A stretch of DNA of 51,154 bases from JAIEPT01 sp038217425 (lineage in GTDB: Bacteria > Planctomycetota > Planctomycetia > Gemmatales > Gemmataceae): the NCBI GenBank assembly GCA_038217425.1, contig JBBQPM010000029.1, forward strand, positions 1 through 51,154, given 5' to 3'. The notes under the pieces are model-generated. The model saw only the letters and a list, made by a program, of their open reading frames with translations, was not told where the DNA came from and did not search any database. The translations under genes and the position numbers were made by a program. The stretch's first letter is position 1. Each line of letters opens with the position of its first letter. This document shows positions 15,105 to 23,803 of this stretch, one piece after another.

Positions 15105-17777
15105 TTACCACCCCAAACAGCAGCCCCCCTCGCCGCCCCCACCGGTGCTCAACGGCAACGCCCGGCGTTCGAACGGCAGCTTCAGATACTCGCTTCGGTC
15201 GTAGATCACTTTGCCCCCCACAATCGTGTACGTCACGTGCGTCGAATGCTCGAACGGGTTGCCGTCGTACAGGATCAGGTCCGCGACCTTGCCCGGCTCC
15301 ACGCTGCCGAATCGGTCGGCGATGCCGAAGAGCTGCGCGGGTTCCAGCGTGATGCTGCGCAGGGCACGCTCGAAGCCGAGGCCGTTGACCATCGCCATCG
15401 CGGCTTCGAAACGCAAGACGCGCGTCTTGGGAACGTACCCCTCGAAGGCGGTACACATCGATACGGATAACTTCTTGTCCGCGAGAACTCCCGCGTTGCC
15501 GAGCTGGCCGTTGAACGTCTCCATCGTTGCGGGCCGTTGCATCGTCGGATGGACCACGACCTTGGCCTTCGACTGGGCGATGACGTCGGCGATCAAGTAA
15601 CCCTCGGTCGCCAAACTGAGCACCGGCTCGACGCCGAACTCCTCGGCCAGCCGCAGCGCGGTGGCGATGTCGCTGGAGCGATGGGCGGCGAAGAAGACCG
15701 GGTACTTTTTCTTAAGAGCCCCCTCGAGCGCCTCGTGCTTGAGATTGATGGGCGGAGCTTCCTTCGCTCCCTCCTTTTTCTTGCTGTACGCCTGGGCCTG
15801 GCTCAGCGCCGTGCGGACGAGGTTCGCCGTCCCCATGCGCGTCGAAGGGAACTTGCCGGACCCCTTCACCGATTCGCCGAGATTCATCAAAATCCCGGCC
15901 GGGAACTTGAGCGTCATCCCCTCCGCGGTTCGGCCGTAGGTACGGAAGAGGCCCGTCTGCCCGCCGATGACGTTGCCGACGCCGGGCGAAGCGTGGACGA
16001 TGGTCACGCCCTGCTCGCGGATGAATTGCAAGAGCGGCTCCTGCGGATTGAAGCTGTCGAGCACGCGCAGGTCGGCCTGGTTCGAGTCCGATTTCTCGTC
16101 GTGGTCGAGATCCGCCTTCGCAACATTGAGCGCCCCGGCGAGGCCGACGACGGACTGCGCGTCGATGAGTCCCGGCGTCACCTCCGCGGCGACGACGACG
16201 TTCATCCCCTTGGGCATCTTGAAACCCGCCTGCGTGCCGACCGACTTGATTTTGCCGTCCTCGACGACGATGACGCCGTCCTCGATCGTGCCGCTCGTCA
16301 CCGTATGAATGCGTCCCGCGAGGATGGCGAAGGTCTTCGGATTGCCGGTGAAGTCGTGCGTCGTGGTCGGGATCTTGGCGGCGCTTGGCGCCTTCATCGG
16401 CGCCGCGGGCGTCGGCAGCCGGCCCTGGTTCGGCAGCGCGAAGCCGCCGGTCTGGTAGACGGAGTCGATGAGATTGCCGCGGTCGAACATGAGCTCGCCG
16501 TCGATGTAGGTTTCCAGGACGTGGGTGTAGACGCTGAACGGGGCGCCGGAAAGAATCACGAAGTCGGCGTCGAGCCCTTCTTTAAGATGGCCGAGGCGGT
16601 CCTCCAGATGCATCATGGTGGCCGGGTTGAGCGTGAGGGCGGCGAGCGCCTGGGCTTCGGTCATGCCGCCGCGCAGGGCGATGGCGCCGGTGCGGAGCAG
16701 GAAGCGCGATTCGGTGATGAAGTCGTCGGTGTTGATGGCCACGAGCGCGCCGGCTTTCACCAGCACGGCCGCGTTCTCTTCGAGCAGACCCATCGCTTCG
16801 GGTTTGCCGCCGGGGCTGTCGATCAGGGTCAGCGAGACCCAAGCCTTGCGTTTGCCGAGTTCGTCGGCGATGCGGTAGCCTTCGGTGCAGTGCTGCAGCA
16901 CGATCTCGAAGCCGAACTCTTCGGAGAGCCGTAGCGCGGTCATGATGTCGTCGGCACGATGGCAATGGAAGTGGACAGTGCGGCGTTTCTCCAGGCATTC
17001 GACGAGGGGCTCCATGGCGATGTCGCGTTCCGGGGCGGTCGACTTGGGATCGGCCTTGTGTTTGTCCCACGCCTTCTTGTAGGCCTGGGCCTTGACGAGC
17101 GTCTCGCGCTGGAGGGCGGCGACTTTCATGCGGGTGCCGGGCGCTGCCCCCTTGGAGCCGTAGCCTTTGGGGTTTTCGCCGTTGGCGAACTTCATGCCGC
17201 CCAAGATGCGGTTGGTGAGGACGCGCATGAGATCGAGGAGTCCGCCTCGGAATTTAACGTAGAGTGTTTGCCCGCCGATGGGATTGCCGGATCCGGGCAT
17301 GATGTTGGCGGTGGTGACGCCGCCGGCGAGCGCCATGCGGATGCCGGGGTCGCCGGTATGGATGGCGTCGAGGGCGCGCAGTCCGGGCTGGATGGGGCCG
17401 GTCGATTCGTTGCCGTCGGAGTGTGCGGGGACTTGTGGCCGGGGGAAGATGCCGACGTGCGAGTGCGAATCGACGAGCCCGGGGATGATGACCTTGCCGG
17501 TGACGTTGCGGACGACGGCGTTGGCGGGGATCTTCGATTTGTCATTGGGGCCGACGTATTGAATCTTGCCCTTGAAGGTGACGAGAAGTCCGTCCTCGAT
17601 GACGGGCCCGCTGACGGTATGGACCTTGGCACCGACGAAGGCGAGGGGCCGATCGCCGGCGGGGGCCTGCGTCTTTTCTTGCGCGGGGAGACGGCGAAGG
17701 GAGGGTTGCCAAAAGGGTTGCGTGAGTAGGGCGAAGACGAGGCAGGCGAGGAGGCAGGGGAGAAAGCGGCGCGTCAT
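15105..17777 (-). CDS. Secreted tandem amidohydrolase, second domain with degenerate metal site
   Basis: The 890-residue protein has a signal peptide (MTRRFLPCLLACLVFALL) and two amidohydrolase (imidazolonepropionase-like) domains in tandem. Domain 1 (about 45-480) retains the metal-binding His105-x-His107 in VDSHSHVGI, HFHCHRADD, LQHCTEGY and INTDDF. Domain 2 (about 505-875) has the same layout, but the HxH is replaced by DAQSVV, while AAHRSSDIATALRL and SLATEGY persist and INTDD is absent. So the second half probably has no metal-dependent activity and may be structural or regulatory. Start at 17777 matches the signal peptide. The C-terminus is a Gly/Cys-rich tail. Substrate unknown; cyclic amides or peptides are typical for the family. 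Confidence 0.85.
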   Translation of the reverse strand: MTRRFLPCLLACLVFALLTQPFWQPSLRRLPAQEKTQAPAGDRPLAFVGAKVHTVSGPVIEDGLLVTFKGKIQYVGPNDKSKIPANAVVRNVTGKVIIPGLVDSHSHVGIFPRPQVPAHSDGNESTGPIQPGLRALDAIHTGDPGIRMALAGGVTTANIMPGSGNPIGGQTLYVKFRGGLLDLMRVLTNRILGGMKFANGENPKGYGSKGAAPGTRMKVAALQRETLVKAQAYKKAWDKHKADPKSTAPERDIAMEPLVECLEKRRTVHFHCHRADDIMTALRLSEEFGFEIVLQHCTEGYRIADELGKRKAWVSLTLIDSPGGKPEAMGLLEENAAVLVKAGALVAINTDDFITESRFLLRTGAIALRGGMTEAQALAALTLNPATMMHLEDRLGHLKEGLDADFVILSGAPFSVYTHVLETYIDGELMFDRGNLIDSVYQTGGFALPNQGRLPTPAAPMKAPSAAKIPTTTHDFTGNPKTFAILAGRIHTVTSGTIEDGVIVVEDGKIKSVGTQAGFKMPKGMNVVVAAEVTPGLIDAQSVVGLAGALNVAKADLDHDEKSDSNQADLRVLDSFNPQEPLLQFIREQGVTIVHASPGVGNVIGGQTGLFRTYGRTAEGMTLKFPAGILMNLGESVKGSGKFPSTRMGTANLVRTALSQAQAYSKKKEGAKEAPPINLKHEALEGALKKKYPVFFAAHRSSDIATALRLAEEFGVEPVLSLATEGYLIADVIAQSKAKVVVHPTMQRPATMETFNGQLGNAGVLADKKLSVSMCTAFEGYVPKTRVLRFEAAMAMVNGLGFERALRSITLEPAQLFGIADRFGSVEPGKVADLILYDGNPFEHSTHVTYTIVGGKVIYDRSEYLKLPFERRALPLSTGGGGEGGCCLGW

Positions 17778-17799
17778 TAGGGGCTCCGGAGGAGGGTTT

Positions 17800-17883
17800 G
17801 GCGAGCCAGGTCGCGTGAGCGCCTGGAGGATATCGTCGCAGCGAGAACGCTTCACTCCAGGCGCTCACGCGACCTGGCTCGCC
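17800..17883. repeat. Inverted repeat, family 2 copy A
   Basis: Arms of 28 bp (17800-17827 and 17856-17883) are exact complements around a 28-nt loop; the arm begins GGCGAGCCAGGTCGCGTGAG. It lies just upstream of the amidohydrolase start. Copy B is at 51036-51113. Confidence 0.92.
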
Positions 17884-17958
17884 GATTCGTTGTAAGCGAG
17901 ACGAGCTCGGCACGCAAGAATGTTCCGTGAAAATGGTGCAACGTTTTTCTCAAAGTCC

Positions 17959-17988
17959 TTGCAATTGGAGAGCCGCGTTGGGTATCAT
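17959..17988 (+). promoter_or_regulatory. Probable promoter of the HNH nuclease gene
   Basis: TTGCAA (17959-17964), an 18-nt spacer and TATCAT (17983-17988) precede an estimated leader of about 90 nt that contains the hairpin at 18037-18059. Confidence 0.4.
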
Positions 17989-18036
17989 TAATCAGATGGA
18001 TGAACCTGCCCTGCCTCTGAGACCTCATATAAGAAA

Positions 18037-18059
18037 GGCCCCGCCACGCGGGTGGGGCC
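18037..18059 (+). other. GC-rich hairpin in the HNH gene leader
   Basis: GGCCCCGCC pairs with GGGTGGGGCC around ACGC, about 28 nt before the HNH start codon. No T-run follows. It may shape the 5' leader or end upstream transcription. Confidence 0.45.
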
Positions 18060-18087
18060 GTCGCTAATTCCCCCCTCAGGAGGACGC

Positions 18088-18726
18088 ATGATCGCTCATT
18101 CTGGCAACTCGGCACTGGAAGCCAGTGTCCTCGTGCTCAACAAACTGTTCATGGCCGTCCATATTATTTCGGTTCGCCGAGCCTTCATTCTGCTTTGCAA
18201 GGATCTCGCGGAAGTCGTCACGCTCGAAGAGGGTCAGTTCCTGACCTACGACTTCGATAGCTGGCGGGAAGTGAGCGAGTTCCGCGCCAAGAATTTCCGG
18301 GCCGAGGATGACGACTGGGTGCGCACCGCGAACAGCCAGATCCAGGTGCCGCGCGTGATTCGGCTCATCGCGTACGACAAGATGCCAAAGCACACGGTAA
18401 AGTTCAACCGCCGAAACATCTTCGCCCGGGACAACAATCAGTGCCAGTACTGCGGCCGACGTTTCCCGACCACGGAGTTGAGCCTGGACCACATCGTGCC
18501 GCGTAGCCAGGGAGGCGGCAGCTCCTGGGAGAACATCGTCTGCGCATGCGTGGCGTGCAACGTCCGCAAGGGGGGCCGAACGCCGAAGCAAGCGCATCTA
18601 ACGCTGATCCGCAAGCCGGAGAAGCCGAAGCGGAGTCCGCTGCTCAACTTGAAGCTCACGCATCGCAAGTACGAATCGTGGAAGACGTTCCTTGACAACG
18701 CGTACTGGAACGTCGAGCTGAAGTAG
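18088..18726 (+). CDS. HNH endonuclease family protein
   Basis: The 212-residue protein carries an HNH domain in its C-terminal half: Cys119-x-x-Cys122 (QCQYCGRRF), then LSLDHIVPRSQGG with Asp134-His135, Asn149, and CVAC followed by NVRKGG, giving four zinc cysteines plus the HNH residues. The N-terminal half (VLVLNKLFMAVHIISVRRAFILL, then a YDF/WREVSEF segment) is typical of a widespread group of HNH proteins found as single chromosomal genes; their role is not settled and is probably DNA processing or repair. AGGAGG lies 7 nt before the ATG at 18088. No restriction-modification genes are nearby. Two stem-loops follow the stop codon. Confidence 0.9.
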   Translation: MIAHSGNSALEASVLVLNKLFMAVHIISVRRAFILLCKDLAEVVTLEEGQFLTYDFDSWREVSEFRAKNFRAEDDDWVRTANSQIQVPRVIRLIAYDKMPKHTVKFNRRNIFARDNNQCQYCGRRFPTTELSLDHIVPRSQGGGSSWENIVCACVACNVRKGGRTPKQAHLTLIRKPEKPKRSPLLNLKLTHRKYESWKTFLDNAYWNVELK

Positions 18727-18740
18727 GAATCGCGGGAAAG

Positions 18741-18791
18741 CCCAGGGATGGCATCCCTGGGGAAGCGTCGGGGACAGTAATCCCCGACGCT
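18741..18791. repeat. Double stem-loop, family 5 copy A
   Basis: Two adjacent hairpins: CCCAGGGATG/CATCCCTGGG (18741-18761) and an exact 11-bp stem AGCGTCGGGGA/TCCCCGACGCT (18764-18791). It follows the HNH gene. The AAAGCCCAGGGATGGC start is shared with the longer repeat at 27447-27556. Confidence 0.8.
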
Positions 18792-18945
18792 TTAGCTGCA
18801 ACACTGATCTTTCGGCGCCAACAAGATTCGCGAACAACTATCTTTATCGTCAGCATGTAGAAAGACGAGGCAGAGCCTCTGGGCAGTGCGTTCCCGGGCA
18901 GAACCCGGGAACGAGAGGAATTTCACTTCGTCTCGCGAGTCACCG

Positions 18946-19374
18946 ATGCCGACATTCGACGAGGTAGCCAAGTTCGTTCGGGATCAGACAGGTTGCGGCT
19001 CGCAGATCCACGAAGCCACCTCGCTTCAGTTCGACATTGGCGTTTACGGCGACGATATGGACGATCTGCTGATCGCCTACGAAAAGCAATTTGACGTCGA
19101 ACTCACCGGATACGTCTGGTACTTCCACACGGGTGAGGAGGGATTCCCAAACATCGGGGGCCTTTTCTTTCCTCCGCCAAACGAACGCGTTCAGCAAATT
19201 CCCATCACGATCGGCATGCTCCACGATTTCGCTCAGCGCGGCCGTTGGGATGTCAAGTATCCAGAGTACAAGCCGCCCGGATTTCGATTCGACCGTCTCA
19301 TCAACCGGATTGTGGCGTTTGGTCTGCTCGCCTTGATATTCACGTCGGCGTACTTCGCTTGCGTAGGCGAGTGA
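18946..19374 (+). CDS. DUF1493 (acyl-carrier-protein-like) protein with C-terminal membrane helix
   Basis: The 142-residue product fits DUF1493, a family with a fold related to acyl carrier proteins. The conserved part is LQFDIGVYGDDMDDLLIAYEKQFDVEL followed by FFPPPNERVQQIPITIGMLHDFAQRGRW. The Ser that carries phosphopantetheine in true carriers is not evident; the equivalent region reads GDDMDD. A C-terminal helix (IVAFGLLALIFTSAYFACV) would tether it to the membrane. Its function is unknown. The ATG at 18946 starts the conserved region; a longer frame from 18886 is unlikely. Neighbours give no operon context. Confidence 0.7.
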   Translation: MPTFDEVAKFVRDQTGCGSQIHEATSLQFDIGVYGDDMDDLLIAYEKQFDVELTGYVWYFHTGEEGFPNIGGLFFPPPNERVQQIPITIGMLHDFAQRGRWDVKYPEYKPPGFRFDRLINRIVAFGLLALIFTSAYFACVGE

Positions 19375-19475
19375 CGACCGTTCCCTGTGTCTTTCTGTCC
19401 CATTTTTTGTTGTCCCTCGCCGCTCCGTTCGAGTAGAGTGATCTCCACGACTGTCATTCACTCAAGGAGCATTTC

Positions 19476-20435
19476 ATGCGTTTGTGTCGCTATCAGCACG
19501 GCGAAAAGGGCCAAATCGAGGTGGCTCTGTACTTCGACGACAAAGTCGTCAGCATCAATCGGGCCGCGGATGAACTCAAGATCCGCATCCCGACGCCGAA
19601 CTCGACCGAGATCCTCGACTACCTGCCCGAAGGCCGATCCGCCGCCGCCGCCCGCGAAGTGGCCGTGGCGTACGGGAAACTCCCCGCGGCCGATCAGGCC
19701 CGCCTCTCCCGGCCCATGAAGGAAGCCCGTCTCAAAGTTCCCACTCCCAACCCCAACAAGATCATCCTCCTCGCCGGCAACTACGCGGCTCACATCCAAG
19801 AGGGCGGCGGCGTCGCTCCCGAACGGGCCGAGACCTTCCCCTACTTCTTCTGGAAACCGGGCTCAACCTGCCTCGCCGATCCCGATTCGCCCATCATTAT
19901 CCCCAAATCGTCCCCCGATCACGTCGACTGGGAAATCGAACTCGGCGTCGTCATCAGCAAGCGTTGCCAGCACGTCAGCGAAAAGGACGCCCTCAGCTAC
20001 GTCGCCGGCTACACTGTCTGCAACGACGTCTCCGATCGCCGAAACCGCATCAACCCGAAACGCAAGCCGCGCGACAAGGACAGTTTCTTCGATTGGCTGC
20101 ACGGCAAATGGCACAACACCTTCCTGCCGACCGGGCCTTGCATCACCTCCTCGGCGACCATGACCGATCCGCAGAAATCGAGGCTGCTGCTCAAAGTCAA
20201 CGGCAAGCCGATGCAGGATGCGAACACCGCGCAGATGATTTTCCCCGTGAACGCCATCATCTCGATCCTCTCGGACCTGGTGACGCTGGAACCGGGCGAT
20301 TTGATCGTGACGGGAACGCCCGCAGGCGTTGGCAACTCGCGCAAGCCGCCCATCTATCTGAAGGCGAACGACAACGTCGAATGTGAGATTGAAGGGATCG
20401 GCACGCTGCGGAGCCCGGTCCGCAACGAGGCGTAG
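19476..20435 (+). CDS. Fumarylacetoacetate hydrolase family protein
   Basis: The 319-residue protein has the C-terminal FAH fold (about 85-315). Landmarks are NKIILLAGNYAAHI, FWKPGSTCLADPDSPIIIP, VDWEIELGVVI (metal-binding Glu residues), YTVCNDVSDR, FLPTGPCITS, LLLKVNGKPMQDANT and LEPGDLIVTGTPAGVG. Members hydrolyse or hydrate 2-oxo acids such as acylpyruvates and 2-oxopent-4-enoates, or fumarylacetoacetate, using Mg2+ or Mn2+. The exact substrate cannot be assigned. The ATG has AAGGAG about 9 nt upstream. A perfect 17-bp palindrome follows the stop codon and probably ends the transcript. Confidence 0.9.
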   Translation: MRLCRYQHGEKGQIEVALYFDDKVVSINRAADELKIRIPTPNSTEILDYLPEGRSAAAAREVAVAYGKLPAADQARLSRPMKEARLKVPTPNPNKIILLAGNYAAHIQEGGGVAPERAETFPYFFWKPGSTCLADPDSPIIIPKSSPDHVDWEIELGVVISKRCQHVSEKDALSYVAGYTVCNDVSDRRNRINPKRKPRDKDSFFDWLHGKWHNTFLPTGPCITSSATMTDPQKSRLLLKVNGKPMQDANTAQMIFPVNAIISILSDLVTLEPGDLIVTGTPAGVGNSRKPPIYLKANDNVECEIEGIGTLRSPVRNEA

Positions 20436-20443
20436 ATTTGAAC

Positions 20444-20483
20444 TCGTTTAGCGCTCGCAATTAACCTTGCGAGCGCTAAACGA
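20444..20483 (+). terminator. Perfect 17-bp palindrome after the FAH-family gene
   Basis: Arms 20444-20460 and 20467-20483 are exact complements around TTAACC, beginning 8 nt after the stop codon. There is no strong T-run. It may serve as a bidirectional terminator between this gene and the convergent toxin gene. Confidence 0.6.
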
Positions 20484-20492
20484 ATGTAGGTT

Positions 20493-20523
20493 ACTGCATC
20501 ATCGTCTCTTGGCGCGGCTCCGG
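20493..20523. repeat. 31-bp copy of the MFS gene 3' end
   Basis: This segment matches 21237-21267, the last codons of the MFS transporter gene, at 29 of 31 positions. Read on the minus strand it still encodes PEPRQETMMQ followed by a stop. It sits on the far side of the toxin-antitoxin pair. Confidence 0.8.
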
Positions 20524-20555
20524 AGGATATCGCTGATGCTCACGGTATCGAGCAC

Positions 20556-20939
20556 TCAAGATGCGTGTTCGTGAAGAAACTTCGAGATTTCCGACTTGTT
20601 GGTTTGTCCTTGAGCCACGCGTAGTACCAGCCCTTCAAGTTCGGCGTTCGACATGGTCAGGTTCTGGCCGTTTAAGCTCAAGAATACGATAGCCGAGACG
20701 GCGCCGACGCGTTTGTTGCCATCTAAAAAGGGATGGTTTTGAACGACGTGGAAAAGGTAGGCCGCCGCCATTTCGAACAGATTCGCGTGAAGAAACTCGC
20801 CGGCGAAAGACGCGAGCGGCTGAGCTATGGCGGATTGCAAAAGTCCCAAGTCGCGAACTCCGAGAGTTCCGCCATAGCGATTAATCTGATCTCGGTGAAT
20901 CTCGAGAACTTCGTCAAGCACCAGAAAGGTCGGCGACAT
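20556..20939 (-). CDS. doc: Doc/Fic-family toxin
   Basis: The 127-residue protein matches death-on-curing toxins: FLVLDEVLEIHRDQINRYGG, GVRDLGLLQSAIAQP, then the Fic-type motif HPFLDGNKRVG with His69 and Arg77. Phage P1 Doc, a kinase of EF-Tu, has HxFxNANKR. This protein has a G in place of that A, closer to canonical Fic AMP-transferases, so its exact reaction is uncertain. The ATG at 20939 follows the antitoxin stop by 4 nt. The two genes form a standard antitoxin-first module. The pair lies between two copies of the 3' end of the MFS gene. Confidence 0.88.
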   Translation of the reverse strand: MSPTFLVLDEVLEIHRDQINRYGGTLGVRDLGLLQSAIAQPLASFAGEFLHANLFEMAAAYLFHVVQNHPFLDGNKRVGAVSAIVFLSLNGQNLTMSNAELEGLVLRVAQGQTNKSEISKFLHEHAS

Positions 20940-20943
20940 CCGT

Positions 20944-21180
20944 TCATTCCGCCAAACGTTGGAGGGCCGGAGCGTACCGCCGATTCGTTTCTTCCAGAGC
21001 GAGCTTGAACTTTGCGTACCTTGCGCTGCGCTCCTCATCAGGCGCCGGGGTGATCAGCAATTGCTTGCCGTCCGTGGTGATTTCTAGCGAGGTTTCCGGA
21101 TCGATCTGCAACAGGTCGAGGACCGGTTTGTCGATGAGGAGGGCCCATCCCTCGCCATGCTTCGTGAGTCTAGTGATCAC
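20944..21180 (-). CDS. AbrB/MazE-type antitoxin
   Basis: The 78-residue product has the swapped-hairpin DNA-binding pattern of AbrB/SpoVT antitoxins: ITRLTKHGEGWALLIDKPVLDLLQI, then LEITTDGKQLLITPAP, and a C-terminal helix (RSARYAKFKLALEETNRRY) that would bind the toxin. I propose a GTG start at 21180 with CCGGAG about 9 nt upstream, because the conserved domain begins exactly there; a frame to 21228 adds an unconserved leader. The protein would neutralise the downstream Doc-like toxin and repress their shared promoter. The stop codon is 4 nt before the toxin start. Confidence 0.8.
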   Translation of the reverse strand: MITRLTKHGEGWALLIDKPVLDLLQIDPETSLEITTDGKQLLITPAPDEERSARYAKFKLALEETNRRYAPALQRLAE

Positions 21181-21234
21181 GATGAATCTCCGGAAGTGCC
21201 GCGATGCGTCTTCACTCCATTGTACCACCGGAGA

Positions 21235-22752
21235 TCACTGCATCATCGTCTCTTGTCGCGGTTCCGGCAGGAAAAACGACATCACGAAGCCGAGCGCGAA
21301 CGCGAAGAAGCCCACCGCGGCGGCGGCGTAAGCCATGCGGATCGCGTCGGTTTCTCCCGGCGCGAAGGACGAAAAGTAGCTCGCGAAAAAGGCGAACGTC
21401 GTCCCGATCATGCGCCCACCAATGTTGTGCGCCACACTCTCGCCGGTGCCTCGCAAATGGACCGGATAAATCGTGGGCAGATAGTTACCCCAGAACGAGA
21501 ACTGACCGACCGTAAGTAGGCCCGCCAGGAACATGCCCAGGTGCAGCAGCGTGATCGAGTAGCCCCCCACCGCAAACAACTCCGAGTTGTTGAGCGTCAT
21601 GTAACCGAAAACGATCGGCATCAAGATCAGCCCGGGGACGATGAAGAGCCGGAGCAACCGTTGCCGGCTTACGATGCGAATCACCAGAAGCGCCAGGATG
21701 AATCGACCGAACAAACCGCCGATCTCCTGGGCGAACGTGTACTTGCTGGCAATGGTGCCGTAAGTGCGCTGGGTGATCTGCGCCTCGGCCAATTTCTGCA
21801 GTTTGCCGGCTTTCATTTCCGGATCGCGCTCGAGCAGTTTCGCCTTGGTCTCGTCCATTTTGTCTCGAAGATCCGCTGCGAGCGGGGCCTTGGATTCTTC
21901 CATGGCGGGGACGATTTGCGGCATCTGCTGGATGGCGCCGAAGGCGGCGCCGAAACTGGCGGCGACGAGGATCGTCGTGATGATCGTGTTTTTGCGGAAC
22001 ATCGGGCCAAACAGCTCCACGAAGCTCGGACGCTTGAGCGTGCCGGCGTCCTTCTTCTCCTGCCAGATGGGCGATTCGGGCAGAAACGGGCGGATCAAGA
22101 TCAACGGCACCGCGGGGATGATTCCCGACATCAGCGTGTAGCGCCACGGCGCATGAATGCCCTGCACGCTGCCGAAAATCCCTTCCAGGAAACCGGGCAT
22201 GACGATGGGGGGAAGCATCGTCGGGTATTGATTGGCGAGGTAGAACGCAAAGGCCACGAGCAACCCGCCGATGGAGGAACACGCTTGCGTATAGCCGAGG
22301 ACGCGTTCGCGCTGTTCGTGATTGGGGAAGAGTTCGGCGAGCCAGGCGACCGCGGCGACGAACTCGACGCAGACGCCGATGAAGGTCGTGGAGCGCAGAA
22401 TCAGCAGCATCGGCATCGAAGTCGAGAAGCCGGCGAAGAAGGCGGAGAAGGCGTAGAGCAGGATACTCCAGGTGAGCACGCGACGTCGGCCCAGAAGGTC
22501 GGTGAGATAGCCTCCGTAAAGGCCGAAGGCGCCGCCCGCCAGCGCGGGAACCCAGAACATGATGCCGCGCCAGAAGCGAATGGCTTCAGGATCGGGGGGG
22601 AGCAGTTCTTGCGCCGCCGGAGGCAAGATCAGCGGCAGCATCAAGAGTTCGTAGATGTCGAAGGCGAAACCGATCGAGGCGATGATCAGAATGAGCCAGA
22701 TGGAAAGGGTCAGCTTTTGCGGCGGGGGTTGATTGGCGGCGGGTGTGGACAC
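21235..22752 (-). CDS. MFS transporter
   Basis: The 505-residue membrane protein is a major facilitator superfamily transporter with about twelve helices. The first reads LSIWLILIIASIGFAFDIYE, followed by the family loop motif GGYLTDLLGRRRVLTW between helices 2 and 3, and RPFLPESPIWQ, typical of sugar/metabolite:H+ symporters. A long charged central loop (about residues 255-340) contains DKMDETKAKLLERDPEMKAGKLQ. The last residues are PEPRQETMMQ. I placed the start at GTG 22752 because AAGGAG lies 9 nt upstream and the hydrophobic core begins soon after; the upstream frame overlaps the next gene. The substrate is unknown. Confidence 0.85.
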   Translation of the reverse strand: MSTPAANQPPPQKLTLSIWLILIIASIGFAFDIYELLMLPLILPPAAQELLPPDPEAIRFWRGIMFWVPALAGGAFGLYGGYLTDLLGRRRVLTWSILLYAFSAFFAGFSTSMPMLLILRSTTFIGVCVEFVAAVAWLAELFPNHEQRERVLGYTQACSSIGGLLVAFAFYLANQYPTMLPPIVMPGFLEGIFGSVQGIHAPWRYTLMSGIIPAVPLILIRPFLPESPIWQEKKDAGTLKRPSFVELFGPMFRKNTIITTILVAASFGAAFGAIQQMPQIVPAMEESKAPLAADLRDKMDETKAKLLERDPEMKAGKLQKLAEAQITQRTYGTIASKYTFAQEIGGLFGRFILALLVIRIVSRQRLLRLFIVPGLILMPIVFGYMTLNNSELFAVGGYSITLLHLGMFLAGLLTVGQFSFWGNYLPTIYPVHLRGTGESVAHNIGGRMIGTTFAFFASYFSSFAPGETDAIRMAYAAAAVGFFAFALGFVMSFFLPEPRQETMMQ

Positions 22753-22814
22753 CGGATGCGTCTCCTTGGCGAAAGGAAGGTGGCAGGAGACGACATTGTA
22801 TAAAGCGCAAGGGC

Positions 22815-23642
22815 CTACCGGCGAGGTTCGGGGCTCTGCGTGCGGTACGCCATCTCCAGCAGCCTCTGTTCCGGCGCCGGCAGCCCGCCGAAGATCGCGG
22901 TTTCGCGGGCGCGGGCCAACCACCGATTGGACTGTTCGCGCTGGCCGAGTTGCTTCCACACGGCATGCAGATAGACGCACGGGCGCGCCTGTTTCGGTTG
23001 CAGGCTGTGCGCCGCTTGCAGTTCGCCTGCGGATTTCACCAGGATCGTTTCAATGGGCAGATCATCGCCCAGTTCGGAGACGCCGGCGCGTTCCTTCGCC
23101 AGCCAAAACAGCCCCATGCCACGCTGCAGATGCACCTGGTATTCGTCGTCTTCCTTCTCGGCGAGTGCCAACATGCGGCCATGGCTCTCGACCAGGCTGG
23201 AGATGTCGGGGCGCTCCGCAAGCGCACTCTTGGCGATCGTCGTCTCCAGAAGTTCTTTGGCCTCGCCCAAACGGTCGAGCTTCACGAGCACTTCGATCAG
23301 GAAGGTCCGCGCCGTCGCCACGTTGGGGTGGCCGTGCACGTACCGACGCAGGTGGCTGCAGGCCTTTTCTTCTTCGCCCTGCTGTAGGCAGACGATCGCC
23401 TGCGTGAGGAGATCCTTGTCCGTATCCTCGGCTGGCGTCTGCATCGTCGTTGCCGTCTGCTTCAGCGAATGCGAACGGACCGGCTCGGAAGAGGGTTCGC
23501 CGACGGCCTCCACGCCAGTGAGCCGGGCGAGCGGCGAGTCGGGGATGGGCGTCATCTCACGGGTGTCGAGCCAGCTGGACGGCGCCGACTGGCACCCAAG
23601 CCCCCAGAGCAACACCAGCGTCCATGCGTTTGAGCGAAGCAT
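22815..23642 (-). CDS. TPR-like lipoprotein
   Basis: The 275-residue product begins MLRSNAWTLVLLWGLGC, a lipobox with Cys17. After a disordered region (to about 75) come helical repeats of tetratricopeptide character: LLTQAIVCLQQGEEEKACSH, ATARTFLIEVLVKLDRLGEA, and PCVYLHAVWKQLGQREQSNR. Such proteins usually act as scaffolds at the cell envelope. No enzyme motif is present. It is divergent from recA and lies upstream of the MFS gene on the same strand with a 62-bp gap; no functional link is evident. Confidence 0.75.
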   Translation of the reverse strand: MLRSNAWTLVLLWGLGCQSAPSSWLDTREMTPIPDSPLARLTGVEAVGEPSSEPVRSHSLKQTATTMQTPAEDTDKDLLTQAIVCLQQGEEEKACSHLRRYVHGHPNVATARTFLIEVLVKLDRLGEAKELLETTIAKSALAERPDISSLVESHGRMLALAEKEDDEYQVHLQRGMGLFWLAKERAGVSELGDDLPIETILVKSAGELQAAHSLQPKQARPCVYLHAVWKQLGQREQSNRWLARARETAIFGGLPAPEQRLLEMAYRTQSPEPRR

Positions 23643-23803
23643 CGCGAATCCCGCCCCCTGGTTCGACGTTCTTCTTTTGTTTATCGTTGGTAAACCAGAG
23701 AAAGTTTACCGATTAAAACGGATTCAAGTACTTTCGCGATTATTCCGATAATCCGGCCTCCCAACTCGCCCGCTTCGCCATAAGAAATTCCGGGGATTAC
23801 CTC

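Noticed and set aside
15537..16934. Open frame antisense to the tandem amidohydrolase
   Set aside because: It has no independent features and overlaps a well-supported gene.
21235..22980. Longer MFS protein starting at 22980
   Set aside because: The extra N-terminus overlaps the TPR lipoprotein gene and is not membrane-like; a GTG with a good ribosome-binding site lies at 22752.
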